Source of the DNA: Shewanella sp. ANA-3
GTDB lineage: Bacteria > Pseudomonadota > Gammaproteobacteria > Enterobacterales > Shewanellaceae
Direction: 5' to 3'
Assembly (NCBI RefSeq): GCF_000203935.1
Contig: NC_008577.1
Coordinates: forward strand, 248,001 to 312,000
Length of the DNA: 64,000 nt
In this document: positions 49,172 to 57,554 of the stretch, piece by piece
Layout of the letters: every line of letters starts with the position of its first letter
How positions within the stretch are numbered: position 1 is the first letter of the stretch
Made by a program: the position numbers and the translations under genes
The notes under the pieces: model-generated
What the model saw: only the letters and a program-made list of their open reading frames with translations
Told to the model about the DNA's origin: nothing
Database searches by the model: none

Positions 49172-51271
49172 CTAACGCTTACGCCAGATCGTCATCTCTG
49201 AAATCGAATGCTGGAATTTACGCTTGGTTTCGCGAATAACGAAGGGGATTTCTTTCACCGCAACCAGTTCAAATTGGCCTATCAAGGTTTCGGTTAACCC
49301 ATCTAAAGTTGTGAAGTTTTCTCCTTTGACTTTAATCCCCCCAAGCCATTTCTCCTTTGGCGTGTGGTCTTCGAGCCAAGTATAAGGTGAGGCGATAACC
49401 AGATATCCCCCTTGATTGATGCGTTGCCCAATATTGGTGAGGAAGTGTTGCGGGTCGTTCAATCTGTCGATTAGATTTGAGGCGTAGACCAAATCGTATC
49501 CTGTGTAGATTGGCTTGAGATTGCAGGCATCCCCTTGGATAAAATTGACTTTTTTAGCTTCGCCAAGGTATCCCAGTTTAGCAAGGCTGGCGCTCTTGAA
49601 TTCCTGTAAGTCTCCCTCGGTGCGAATGGTGTAGCGTTTTTCGCCTTGCTCTGTCAAAGCGTAGGCCTGTTGGATAAAGCGTGCCGAAAAGTCGATGCCA
49701 TCCACATGGTCGAACACTTTGGCTAACTCAAAACTGGCGCGTCCGACAGAGCAACCAATATCTAAGGCCTTGGTGGTGTGCTCGAGTTGGATCTCGTTGA
49801 GTGCTTGTTGTACCCCATTAACGCAAAAATTCGGTACACCAAAGTACTCGGCGCCATAGTGGAATTCTAAATACTGGGAAATCAGTTCATCGGTTTCGTA
49901 CAGATTAACCTCGGCCATCTGTTCTGGATTTTGCAACGACTCGACGTAACGGAATCCGGCATGTTGATAAAAGTGACGCCTAAAGGCATAGCGTGAGGCT
50001 GCAATAGCTTCATTGCCCGTTGAAATCCACGAACCACCTTTAATCAGATTGTGTTTGCCATCGAAGGTAGGCGTCGAAAAATCATCGTAGAGCGGATGTA
50101 CGGCAAAACCATTAAAACCGTCGATAGCGGTTTCGGTCCATTGCCAGACATTGCCGACAATGTCATAAAAATCATTGTGTTTAAAGCGGTTTACCGGACA
50201 GGAAGAGGCGTAATAAGCCAGCGAGGTATTGCCAGGGACTTCATGCCAATCGGGGGCATCGCTCGGTACATTTTCCCGCAAGATATACCATTCTGCTTCG
50301 GTGAGCAGGCGAATATTGCTCTGACTTTGGCGCGCCTTCCAATTACAAAAGGCCTTAGCTTCGAGTTGATTGACCTCGACGGGCCAATTGAGCGGCAAAG
50401 GGATTTCGCTGGTGAGGTTACGTTGCCACCATTTATCATCGCGGCGACGCCAAAAGCGTGGCATTTGGGCTTGGGTATACGCCAGCCAAGCTTGGCCTTC
50501 CTCATTCCAATAGTCTTGGGTTTGATAGCCCCCCGCTTCGACAAAGACTAGGTATTCTTGATTACTCACTAAGTACTTTGAGGCTTTAAAGTCGGCGACT
50601 TTAAAGCTCTTGTTACCGTATTCGTTATCCCAGCCATAGGTGTTGTCTTGCTCTTTTTTACCTAAGGTGATTTTTTTACCCGCCACGGCAAGTAGTTGAT
50701 TTGGCTCGGCGCTGCCAACATCCTGACACTCTGGCCACTGAGCATTGGCACTCACGTCCTCTAATGGAAGCTGGCGAATAATGGTGGAAGAGGTCTCTAG
50801 GTGAATACGCTCGTGTTCTATGCCCATCAAGATGACCCAAGCGGGACTGTCTTGGCTGATCGGCAGTGTGATTGGCATGGTATCAATCAGTTGATTGACG
50901 ACCTGTTTGACTTGATCCCGATACGTTTTTACCTCAGCGACACTTGGCCATTGATAGTGGGTTTCGTCGAGGTCATCCCAAGACATTTCATCCACACCGA
51001 TGGCAAACATAGATTCAAAGTGATCATTTACTCGTTCATCGAGATACTTACCCAGCTTGAGTTTATTGATATAGAAAGTGGCGGTATGGCCAAAGTAAAA
51101 AATCAACGGATGGCGCAGTGGCTCGGCTTTGACGTAATAAGCCTCGTCGTGCTTTATCCGCTCGAAGAGGGATTCATAGAGTGCCCAGGTTTGATTGAAG
51201 TATTGTTTAAGCTCTTGACGTTTCAGCGCCTCATTCTCACCCGTAAGTTTGAGTGTTTGCAAAACTGGCAT
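49172..51271 (-). CDS. ovoA: OvoA, sulfoxide synthase/methyltransferase for ovothiol
   Basis: OvoA joins cysteine to histidine C5 with O2 and a non-haem iron, and later methylates the thiohistidine. 699 aa in three parts: DinB-like N-terminus with iron ligands in GIEHERIHLETSS (HxxxHxE), an FGE-sulfatase domain (about 210-440; IVGNVWQWTETAIDGF, HLIKGGSWISTGNE), and a SAM-dependent methyltransferase (about 470-699; ALDIGCSVGRASFELA). A frame open to 51304 allows earlier ATGs; 51271 has GGAG nine bases upstream. The PLP lyase (OvoB) that normally completes the pathway is not beside it. Confidence 0.93.
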   Translation of the reverse strand: MPVLQTLKLTGENEALKRQELKQYFNQTWALYESLFERIKHDEAYYVKAEPLRHPLIFYFGHTATFYINKLKLGKYLDERVNDHFESMFAIGVDEMSWDDLDETHYQWPSVAEVKTYRDQVKQVVNQLIDTMPITLPISQDSPAWVILMGIEHERIHLETSSTIIRQLPLEDVSANAQWPECQDVGSAEPNQLLAVAGKKITLGKKEQDNTYGWDNEYGNKSFKVADFKASKYLVSNQEYLVFVEAGGYQTQDYWNEEGQAWLAYTQAQMPRFWRRRDDKWWQRNLTSEIPLPLNWPVEVNQLEAKAFCNWKARQSQSNIRLLTEAEWYILRENVPSDAPDWHEVPGNTSLAYYASSCPVNRFKHNDFYDIVGNVWQWTETAIDGFNGFAVHPLYDDFSTPTFDGKHNLIKGGSWISTGNEAIAASRYAFRRHFYQHAGFRYVESLQNPEQMAEVNLYETDELISQYLEFHYGAEYFGVPNFCVNGVQQALNEIQLEHTTKALDIGCSVGRASFELAKVFDHVDGIDFSARFIQQAYALTEQGEKRYTIRTEGDLQEFKSASLAKLGYLGEAKKVNFIQGDACNLKPIYTGYDLVYASNLIDRLNDPQHFLTNIGQRINQGGYLVIASPYTWLEDHTPKEKWLGGIKVKGENFTTLDGLTETLIGQFELVAVKEIPFVIRETKRKFQHSISEMTIWRKR

Positions 51272-51570
51272 ATTCGATTTCTCCATAGGGCAAGCTGGTG
51301 CCATAGTGGTGGCTATGGGTTGTCAGACTCAATACGCGGCGCGGGTTTATTGGATCACTCTATCAACAAAATGTGGCAGTTATTGAGCTGTTTTTTCAAG
51401 CTAACAGAAATGAGGGGGTAGGTGAAACTGCTCACGTGTTTTTATGCTCAATACGGATAGCTTATATGCGGCCATTAAAGAATGGATTGTAAATAAAATG
51501 TTTCATTGAAAGTGTGGTTCAGTTTTAATGGATATAGTATTTGTAGTGTCGGAAAGAGGACGTTCGTTTT

Positions 51571-52554
51571 ATGCAGCAGCTATTCATTCAATTATTAGAA
51601 GAACGTTATTTCAACCGACTTCCTGAAAAGGTCGTTATGAAATTTGCAACAGAATCAGCTGATTTTGTTCGTTTTTGGCTAGTTCATTGTGTGCGGAGTT
51701 CTGCTTCAGAAAGAGAGTTGGCATTGGCTTTGTTTTTTAGTGCAGAGTGGCAGTTAGAAGAGCTTTCTCGCTTAAAAGCGTTCTGGAATGATTATGTTGT
51801 GATTGAAAGTCTTCAACAACATGAACGTTTGAAAGCGCGTTTTTGTGAGTTGAACCCTTGGTTAACAACCATCTCCCCTTATCATGCCGATGCTATTTGT
51901 GTCTTCTCTGCTTTATTGGCTTTTGAGCAAAGTCCTATATCAGTTGGACAGCAGCTACAATCGGCTAAGTTGTTTTACTCCCAATTACCTTCGAACCTAT
52001 TAGAAGAGGTTAAGGAATCCTCATTACCTTATTTACAACCCATTACAGTTTATGGACATCAAGGTAAGGGGAGTATTGAAGCTGGGATCCGTAACAATAT
52101 GCATTATCCGACACCCATACCTAATGGAAGCGTTGCACTGGCTTGTGCAGAAAGAGTGACAGCAAAATTTTCAGGGATAAAGATTGCCTATGCAGAGCCA
52201 ATGGTGGTGTTACGGTACGAGCCGGGTCAGTTTTATCAATGGCATTATGATGCAATACATGCGCACACTTCCGAGATTAAAGCTGAATTGGAACGTTTTG
52301 GGCAAAGGTGCCGAACAGGTATTTTATACCTTAATGATGATTTTCAAGGGGGAGAAACCGAGTTCAAAGCGCCTTATATTCAAGTAAAGCCTCAGGCTGC
52401 TGCTATTTTAGTTTTTGATAATACGGATAAGTCAGGCAAACCAATACCTTCCTCTTTGCATCGCGGTTGCGAAGTAACATCTGGTCATAAATGGGTTTGC
52501 ACGCAATGGTTTAGGGATAAACCCTTTTGGTTAAGATCGGGATTGCTAACCTAA
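51571..52554 (+). CDS. 2OG-Fe(II) oxygenase, prolyl 4-hydroxylase-like
   Basis: 327 aa. The C-terminal third is a P4H-type double-stranded beta-helix: iron ligands in QWHYDAIH (HxD), RTGILYLNDDFQGGETEF, and the distal His with 2OG-binding Lys in SLHRGCEVTSGHKWVCTQWF. The N-terminal 170 residues are helical and unfamiliar. The gene is visibly richer in A and T than its neighbours and its third positions are biased to T and A, hinting at transfer. It diverges from ovoA with about 300 bases between; substrate unknown. Confidence 0.88.
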   Translation: MQQLFIQLLEERYFNRLPEKVVMKFATESADFVRFWLVHCVRSSASERELALALFFSAEWQLEELSRLKAFWNDYVVIESLQQHERLKARFCELNPWLTTISPYHADAICVFSALLAFEQSPISVGQQLQSAKLFYSQLPSNLLEEVKESSLPYLQPITVYGHQGKGSIEAGIRNNMHYPTPIPNGSVALACAERVTAKFSGIKIAYAEPMVVLRYEPGQFYQWHYDAIHAHTSEIKAELERFGQRCRTGILYLNDDFQGGETEFKAPYIQVKPQAAAILVFDNTDKSGKPIPSSLHRGCEVTSGHKWVCTQWFRDKPFWLRSGLLT

Positions 52555-52697
52555 CTTTAGGTATTTACTGAAATTGATTGCCGTTTTAAAGATGACTGCA
52601 GAAGGTTAAAATTATTTTATCCCTGACCAGTATTTTATCTGCCAAGGTTAAGGCAGAATGTTCTCGTCCGTAAAATTATTATGCAGGATATAACGGG

Positions 52698-53093
52698 ATG
52701 GCAATGAACGCATTATGGATACCCGCTTGGTATGAGCTTGATCCGTCGATCGTTGTGGGCGTGACTGAAGAGTTTGTATTTCATAAACCCGCTACCAATG
52801 AGGCACTGAGATTTTACAGCGGCGCGAAAGAAACTGACGCAGTGAAAGCGACAGGCGCAATTTCAAGCATTCATCACAAAGTATTGGGGGATATTGAAAG
52901 TGTTGATGCTCAAGGACTTGATTATACGGTTGTGTTAAAGGATGGCCGTCGCTTGCTAGTCAATGCGGAGGAAGATCCTGGCCTTATTTACGAGTGGGTT
53001 GATGACAGCTGGCAACCTTCGGAGATGGTGATCCAAGATTGGCGGTTGGATGTAAAGTTTACCTCACTTTCACCCTTTAAGACGGTCGATTAA
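52698..53093 (+). CDS. Hypothetical protein
   Basis: 131 aa, acidic, soluble. It looks beta-rich (GDIESVDAQGLDYTVVLKDGRRLLVNAEEDPGLIYEWVDD in part) and I recognise no family. Second ATG two codons in. Its 3' end is nine bases from the end of the convergent small gene. Unknown function. Confidence 0.65.
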   Translation: MAMNALWIPAWYELDPSIVVGVTEEFVFHKPATNEALRFYSGAKETDAVKATGAISSIHHKVLGDIESVDAQGLDYTVVLKDGRRLLVNAEEDPGLIYEWVDDSWQPSEMVIQDWRLDVKFTSLSPFKTVD

Positions 53094-53101
53094 CGTCAAT
53101 C

Positions 53102-53299
53102 CTACTTTTCGGAGCAGTTAGGCTCAAAATGTTGAACCGACTGCTCTTCAAACAACACTTGTAGTAACTGATATTCGTGTTGAATCTTCGTGACATACGC
53201 ATCATGAAATTCCAACTCGTTAAATTCCTCCAAGCATTCGCGATAGCGGCGGAGTTGTTCTTCACCATCAATGTCCCTATGTAGCCATTCCATTAGCAT
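53102..53299 (-). CDS. Small hypothetical protein
   Basis: 65 aa, acidic and helical (GEEQLRRYRECLEEFNELEF, then HEYQLLQVLFEEQ). On the minus strand GAAGGAATTTGT lies before the ATG, a good ribosome site, which supports a real gene over the overlapping frames. No family recognised. Confidence 0.55.
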   Translation of the reverse strand: MLMEWLHRDIDGEEQLRRYRECLEEFNELEFHDAYVTKIQHEYQLLQVLFEEQSVQHFEPNCSEK

Positions 53300-53665
53300 A
53301 CAAATTCCTTCAGTTTTTCATCCTTGAAGCACCAGCTTAACCTTTTTCTAATCTAGTGTGGAATGGCATTTGATGACACTTTTATGAATAAATGTCTAAA
53401 AATCACACATTGAAGAATATTTTTATTATTTATCAAAATGTTGTGTGATTGCATTTAGCGTTTAAGGTGCCGGGTGGGTTGTCTCGCTGAATTCAAATAT
53501 GGATAAAGTCTTACAGCAAAAACTGCTATTGGCTGCCGTGATGGGGTTCAACACCTTGATAGCTACGATTGTGTCACCTGAGGTTTTGGTCTAGATTGAG
53601 GGCTCTTTTAACCGAGTCTTCGCCGAGAGTTCGCGCGGTCCGTTTTTTCATTATGGAGTCCTGTC
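53300..53665. other. Intergenic region with an inverted repeat and a tiny reading frame
   Basis: AATCACACA (53401-53409) and TGTGTGATT (53442-53450) are inverted around a 32-base A/T-rich centre. A 31-codon frame at 53499-53594 (MDKVLQQKLLLAAVMGFNTL...) has no clear ribosome site. Otherwise nothing recognised. Confidence 0.5.
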
Positions 53666-54505
53666 ATGGCAAATATTTTGCTGGTGGCCAATCTTAACTG
53701 TGACCGGGTGTTGATCCTTGATAAGCCGCTGAAAACAGGCGGTCGCTTTCATTATCAAGATGGCGGACAAAGGCTCGGCGGTGGTGGCGCCAATACTGGG
53801 CTTGGACTGGTATGGGCGGGCCATAGGGTTGCCCTCGTGAGCCAAGTCGGGCGGGATGAAATGGGCGACTGGGTTATCGCTGAGGCGAGTACTCAAGGGC
53901 TAGATTGTCGTTTAGTGCAGCGCCGCGCGGGAAATACCTGTGAAATGTTGCTGGTGATGACGCCCGATGGTGAGCGCACCATCATTCGTCCGCAGCGGCC
54001 TATTTTTGAGTTATCCGTACCGCCTAAATGGCAACACTGGGATGCGCTGTATTTTAATACCTCGGCTGAGGGCACGGTTAGTTGGGCGAAAACCGCACTG
54101 GATCACTGCCTTGTGATCGCGCAGCTAGCGAAGGATGACAGACCTCGTCCTTGCCACGTGTTGCTGGCTTCCGTGAGTGATATGCAAGGCCGCTGTGATG
54201 TCGCTTCTTGGGATTATGGCGTGAGCATTGGCGGTGAATCACTACGCTATTTTGTCGTCACCGACGGTGTGCGCGGCGCTAAGGTGTACACCCGAGATGA
54301 TGTGCAGCATGTCCCGGCTGTGCCTGCTGAGGTTGTCGATACCACAGGGGCTGGTGATGCCTATGCCGCAGGGCTTATCCATGGATTATGCGCCGGAAAA
54401 ACCATTACCCAAGCCATGGCCGAAGGTGCGACTTGGGCGGCATTTGCCGTGGCTACCGACAGTTCTATCCCTGGCGATGCATTGAAGCAGTATTTAGAAG
54501 CATAA
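53666..54505 (+). CDS. PfkB-family (ribokinase-like) sugar kinase
   Basis: 279 aa. N-terminal GG region (QRLGGGGANTGLGLVWAGH) and the PfkB signature with anion hole and catalytic Asp (VVDTTGAGDAYAAGLIHGL). It transfers phosphate from ATP to a sugar-like or nucleoside-like substrate that cannot be named from sequence. It is slightly shorter than ribokinase (about 300 aa). ATGGAGTCCTGTC precedes the ATG. Single gene with its own terminator. Confidence 0.88.
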   Translation: MANILLVANLNCDRVLILDKPLKTGGRFHYQDGGQRLGGGGANTGLGLVWAGHRVALVSQVGRDEMGDWVIAEASTQGLDCRLVQRRAGNTCEMLLVMTPDGERTIIRPQRPIFELSVPPKWQHWDALYFNTSAEGTVSWAKTALDHCLVIAQLAKDDRPRPCHVLLASVSDMQGRCDVASWDYGVSIGGESLRYFVVTDGVRGAKVYTRDDVQHVPAVPAEVVDTTGAGDAYAAGLIHGLCAGKTITQAMAEGATWAAFAVATDSSIPGDALKQYLEA

Positions 54506-54644
54506 GTTGGGAGATAAATAGCAGGGCATAAAAGGGAGTCATCTTTCTGTCATCTGGGCTTGATAGAGTGTGCTCAGTGACGAATAGCTCTTGTCCCTTA
54601 ACGTTTTCTTGTGCTTTTCTCCCATTTTGTTGGTTCGCATGTTT

Positions 54645-54674
54645 GCCCCGTTTCCCCAACGGGGCATTTTTTTA
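54645..54674 (+). terminator. Terminator of the PfkB gene
   Basis: GCCCCGTT, loop TCCCC, AACGGGGC, then ATTTTTTTAG. About 140 bases after the stop; 54675-54809 up to the next gene shows no clear promoter. Confidence 0.9.
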
Positions 54675-54809
54675 GCTCGAATAATGTTATTCCGTTACCG
54701 AACGTTCATATTGTGGAAATATTGTGCGGTCGGCAAGGGATTACGTTAACATTCAGGCAACGCATCTCGTTGAAATAAAATAATAAGCCTGCCGTTGTTG
54801 GAGTTGGAA

Positions 54810-56267
54810 ATGGGCAATCACGTTTGGAATGATAAAAAGAAGTTTATTTGGCTACTGTCAGTGCTGTTGCTGGTGGCCTTTTTAGTCACCAGTGGTATTA
54901 GTTATAAAGTGGCCCACGACTCCTTGAGTCAGCAGATTGAGAGCAATACTTTACCTCTAACCAGCGATAATATTTATTCAGAAATTCAACAGGATCTGCT
55001 GCGCCCCATCTTTATTTCCTCGCTGATGGCGCAGGATACCTTTGTGCGTGACTGGATGTTGAATCATGAGCAAGAACCCGAAAAACTGGTCCGTTACCTC
55101 AAAGAAATTCAAGAAAAATACGATACAGTCACCAGCTTTTTTGTCTCTGAGCAGAGTCGCAACTATTACCATTCGACGGGCATATTGAAGAAAATCCAAG
55201 ATATCGATCCAAATGATGCCTGGTATTTTCGCGTACGTTCTTTACCCGAGTCTGAGCATTACGAAATCAATATCGATTCAGACACCGCGGATCGCACTAA
55301 GACAACCGTATTTGTTAACTATAAAGTGTTCGATTTTGAAGGTAAGTTTATTGGTGTTACTGGCGTTGGCCTTGCGGTTGAGAAGGTCAAGGCATTGATT
55401 GAACTCTATCAGAAGCGCTACAACCGTCGGGTGTTCTTCACCGATAGACAAGGTCGTGTCACGCTCCATGGCGATGAGTATGATGGTGCCGATTCGCTGC
55501 AAACCAGCGCTGGGCTTGAGCAACTCGCTACGCGGATTTTAACCAGCCCGAGTGCGGCCTTTAGCTACCAACGCAACGGTAAAACCGCCTACTTAAACAG
55601 CCGCTTAGTACCTGAATTTAAATGGTATCTTATCGTAGAGCAGGAGGATGCGCCGCAGGAGCAAGAGCTGCTCAATACCTTTTGGGGTAACTTAGCTTTA
55701 AGTTTATTGGTGACGATTGGGATTTTACTGATTTCAAACATGACCTTAGGTCGTTATCAGCGCAAACTTGAGGTCATGGCTTCAACCGATAAACTCACTG
55801 GGGCCGCTAATCGCCAGGTGTTTGAAGAGTATTTTCATCAGGCATTAGAGAAGGCCAAGCTATCCCAAGCGCCGATTTCCATTCTGCTTGTCGATATCGA
55901 TCATTTTAAGAAAGTAAACGATAGCTATGGTCATAGCATTGGTGACCTAGTATTAAAAACAGTGGCTAACCTACTAAGAAGTCAACTAAAAAACCAGGAT
56001 GTGCTGTGTCGTTGGGGCGGTGAGGAATTCTTGATATTAGTGCCAGAGCAGGATTTAAGTCAGGCTGCTGAACTGGCAGAACAATTTCGCGATTTAATCT
56101 CCCAACGGGAGCTTAAAGTGAATGGCGTGCACATTGCTATTACTGTGAGTATTGGGGTTGCCGAATACCAAAAACTCGAGCCTGCGGAAGATTTGATTAA
56201 GCGAGCGGATCTCGCCCTGTATCAGGCGAAAGAAGCGGGGCGCAATCAAGTGGTTCTCAATCAGTAG
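54810..56267 (+). CDS. Cache-domain diguanylate cyclase
   Basis: 485 aa. Helix 1 (FIWLLSVLLLVAFLVTSGISY), a periplasmic dCache-like sensor to about residue 275 (YDTVTSFFVSEQSRNYYHSTG), helix 2 (NLALSLLVTIGILLISNM) and a GGDEF domain with active site GGEEF in CRWGGEEFLILVPE. The position of the inhibitory RxxD motif reads KNQD, so product inhibition may be absent. It makes c-di-GMP in response to an external signal. The frame starts at TTG 54795; MGNHVWN at 54810 has GGAG six bases before it. Confidence 0.92.
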   Translation: MGNHVWNDKKKFIWLLSVLLLVAFLVTSGISYKVAHDSLSQQIESNTLPLTSDNIYSEIQQDLLRPIFISSLMAQDTFVRDWMLNHEQEPEKLVRYLKEIQEKYDTVTSFFVSEQSRNYYHSTGILKKIQDIDPNDAWYFRVRSLPESEHYEINIDSDTADRTKTTVFVNYKVFDFEGKFIGVTGVGLAVEKVKALIELYQKRYNRRVFFTDRQGRVTLHGDEYDGADSLQTSAGLEQLATRILTSPSAAFSYQRNGKTAYLNSRLVPEFKWYLIVEQEDAPQEQELLNTFWGNLALSLLVTIGILLISNMTLGRYQRKLEVMASTDKLTGAANRQVFEEYFHQALEKAKLSQAPISILLVDIDHFKKVNDSYGHSIGDLVLKTVANLLRSQLKNQDVLCRWGGEEFLILVPEQDLSQAAELAEQFRDLISQRELKVNGVHIAITVSIGVAEYQKLEPAEDLIKRADLALYQAKEAGRNQVVLNQ

Positions 56268-56384
56268 TATGCTGCTATGATGGCCGAATCTGCCAAGGGG
56301 ATTGTTTTGCTTAAGGCCGCGTTTGAGTGGTTAAGCCGTTCGGGCAGAGGTAGGTGACGGATTGCGATGAAGTAGGAGTAACAA

Positions 56385-57080
56385 ATGTCGACCTTGTTGG
56401 TAAATAGATTATCGGGTTTGTATTTAGGGGCGGTTCTGCAAGAGATTGACGGTGTTTCTACTGGTATCGACGGTAAAAAATCGGCGCAGCAGTTGCGAGT
56501 GAATATCGACCGTGTCGAAGGCGATGCGCAGGCCGATCCTAAGCACCATGGCGGGCTCGACCGAGTGCTGCATCATTTCCCCCGTGAGCATTATGGTCAG
56601 TACCGTCGCTGGGATTTAATCACCCAACTCGAAGATGCGCCGAGCATGGGTGAAAACATCAGCACGGTTGGTTTGAATGAAACCGAGGTCAATATCGGCG
56701 ATATCCTGCAAATCGGTGCCGTCACAGTGCAGGTGACTCAGCCGCGCTCACCTTGCTTTAAATTAAACCTGCAATTTGGCCATAGAGACTTCGCCCTTGC
56801 CATGCAGCAGAGTCAGCTATGCGGTTGGTTTTACAGAGTATTAACTCCAGGTGTGATTCAGCTAAACGACAGGATAGAATTAGTCGAGCGTAAAACCGAT
56901 ATCAGTGTCGCCGAGGCCATGGCACTGTACTTCTCACCCGAATACGATGCCAAAGCCTATGATAGACTCGCCTCCTGTGAAGGGTTGGCACAAAGCTGGG
57001 TGAATAGCCTACAGCGGCGCTTAGCGACACAGCAAGTCGAAGATTGGCAGATGCGCTTGTATGGGCCAAAAGGCAAATAA
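56385..57080 (+). CDS. yiiM: MOSC-domain protein, YiiM-like
   Basis: 231 aa. MOSC domain with GLDRVLHHFPREHYGQYR, GENISTVGL and the conserved Cys in QPRSPCFKLNLQFGH, which would bind molybdenum cofactor. The C-terminal three-helix part resembles YiiM, which reduces N-hydroxylated purines in E. coli. Cofactor supply could come from the moa genes at the far end of the window. AGTAGGAGTAAC precedes the ATG. Confidence 0.88.
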   Translation: MSTLLVNRLSGLYLGAVLQEIDGVSTGIDGKKSAQQLRVNIDRVEGDAQADPKHHGGLDRVLHHFPREHYGQYRRWDLITQLEDAPSMGENISTVGLNETEVNIGDILQIGAVTVQVTQPRSPCFKLNLQFGHRDFALAMQQSQLCGWFYRVLTPGVIQLNDRIELVERKTDISVAEAMALYFSPEYDAKAYDRLASCEGLAQSWVNSLQRRLATQQVEDWQMRLYGPKGK

Positions 57081-57116
57081 ACTTTATTTTTCAAACGATA
57101 ATACAGGGAAAGTGTA

Positions 57117-57473
57117 ATGATAGAGTCAGTGACTAAGAGTGAAAGAGATTTTGGCTTACTGGTGTATGCCTCCAGTTTAATCGGTTATTTAGTGCCATTA
57201 GGCTCAATTCTCGGACCGCTGATTATGTGGTTGATGAAGCGTGAAGAGTCGGCTTTTGTCGACCAATGCGGCCGTAGTTGCTTGAACTTTAAATTAAGCC
57301 TGTTGATCTATGTGATTATCAGCGGGCTGTTAGCCTTCGTGGGCATTGGGTTTATCTTTTTGATCATCCTCGGCATTCTCGACTTAGTTTGCACCATTCT
57401 TGGGATCATTAAGGCGAGTGAAGGGCAAGTGTATCGTTATCCGCTGACGATTAAGTTCCTTTCCGATAACTAA
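57117..57473 (+). CDS. DUF4870 family membrane protein
   Basis: 118 aa with three predicted helices (YASSLIGYLVPLGSILGPL, FKLSLLIYVIISGLLAFVGI, FIFLIILGILDLVCTILGII). The MKREESAFVDQCGRSCLNFKLS pattern is diagnostic of DUF4870 (Tic20-like fold). Function unknown. 36 bases after yiiM, probably cotranscribed. Confidence 0.88.
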   Translation: MIESVTKSERDFGLLVYASSLIGYLVPLGSILGPLIMWLMKREESAFVDQCGRSCLNFKLSLLIYVIISGLLAFVGIGFIFLIILGILDLVCTILGIIKASEGQVYRYPLTIKFLSDN

Positions 57474-57494
57474 TTGCTTTTAAAGTGATTCAAT

Positions 57495-57530
57495 AAAAAC
57501 GCCTTAGGGAGAACTCGCTAAGGCGTTTTT
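57495..57530. terminator. Bidirectional terminator between DUF4870 and the second chemoreceptor
   Basis: AAAAACGCCTTAG and CTAAGGCGTTTTT pair around a 10-base loop, symmetric for both converging genes. Confidence 0.92.
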
Positions 57531-57554
57531 GTTTGGTTTTAACCTATCTTGGGC

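Noticed and set aside
53077-53271. 64-codon minus-strand frame overlapping the small gene at 53102-53299
   Set aside because: It overlaps the end of the gene at 52698 and lacks a ribosome site, while the alternative frame at 53299 has a good one.
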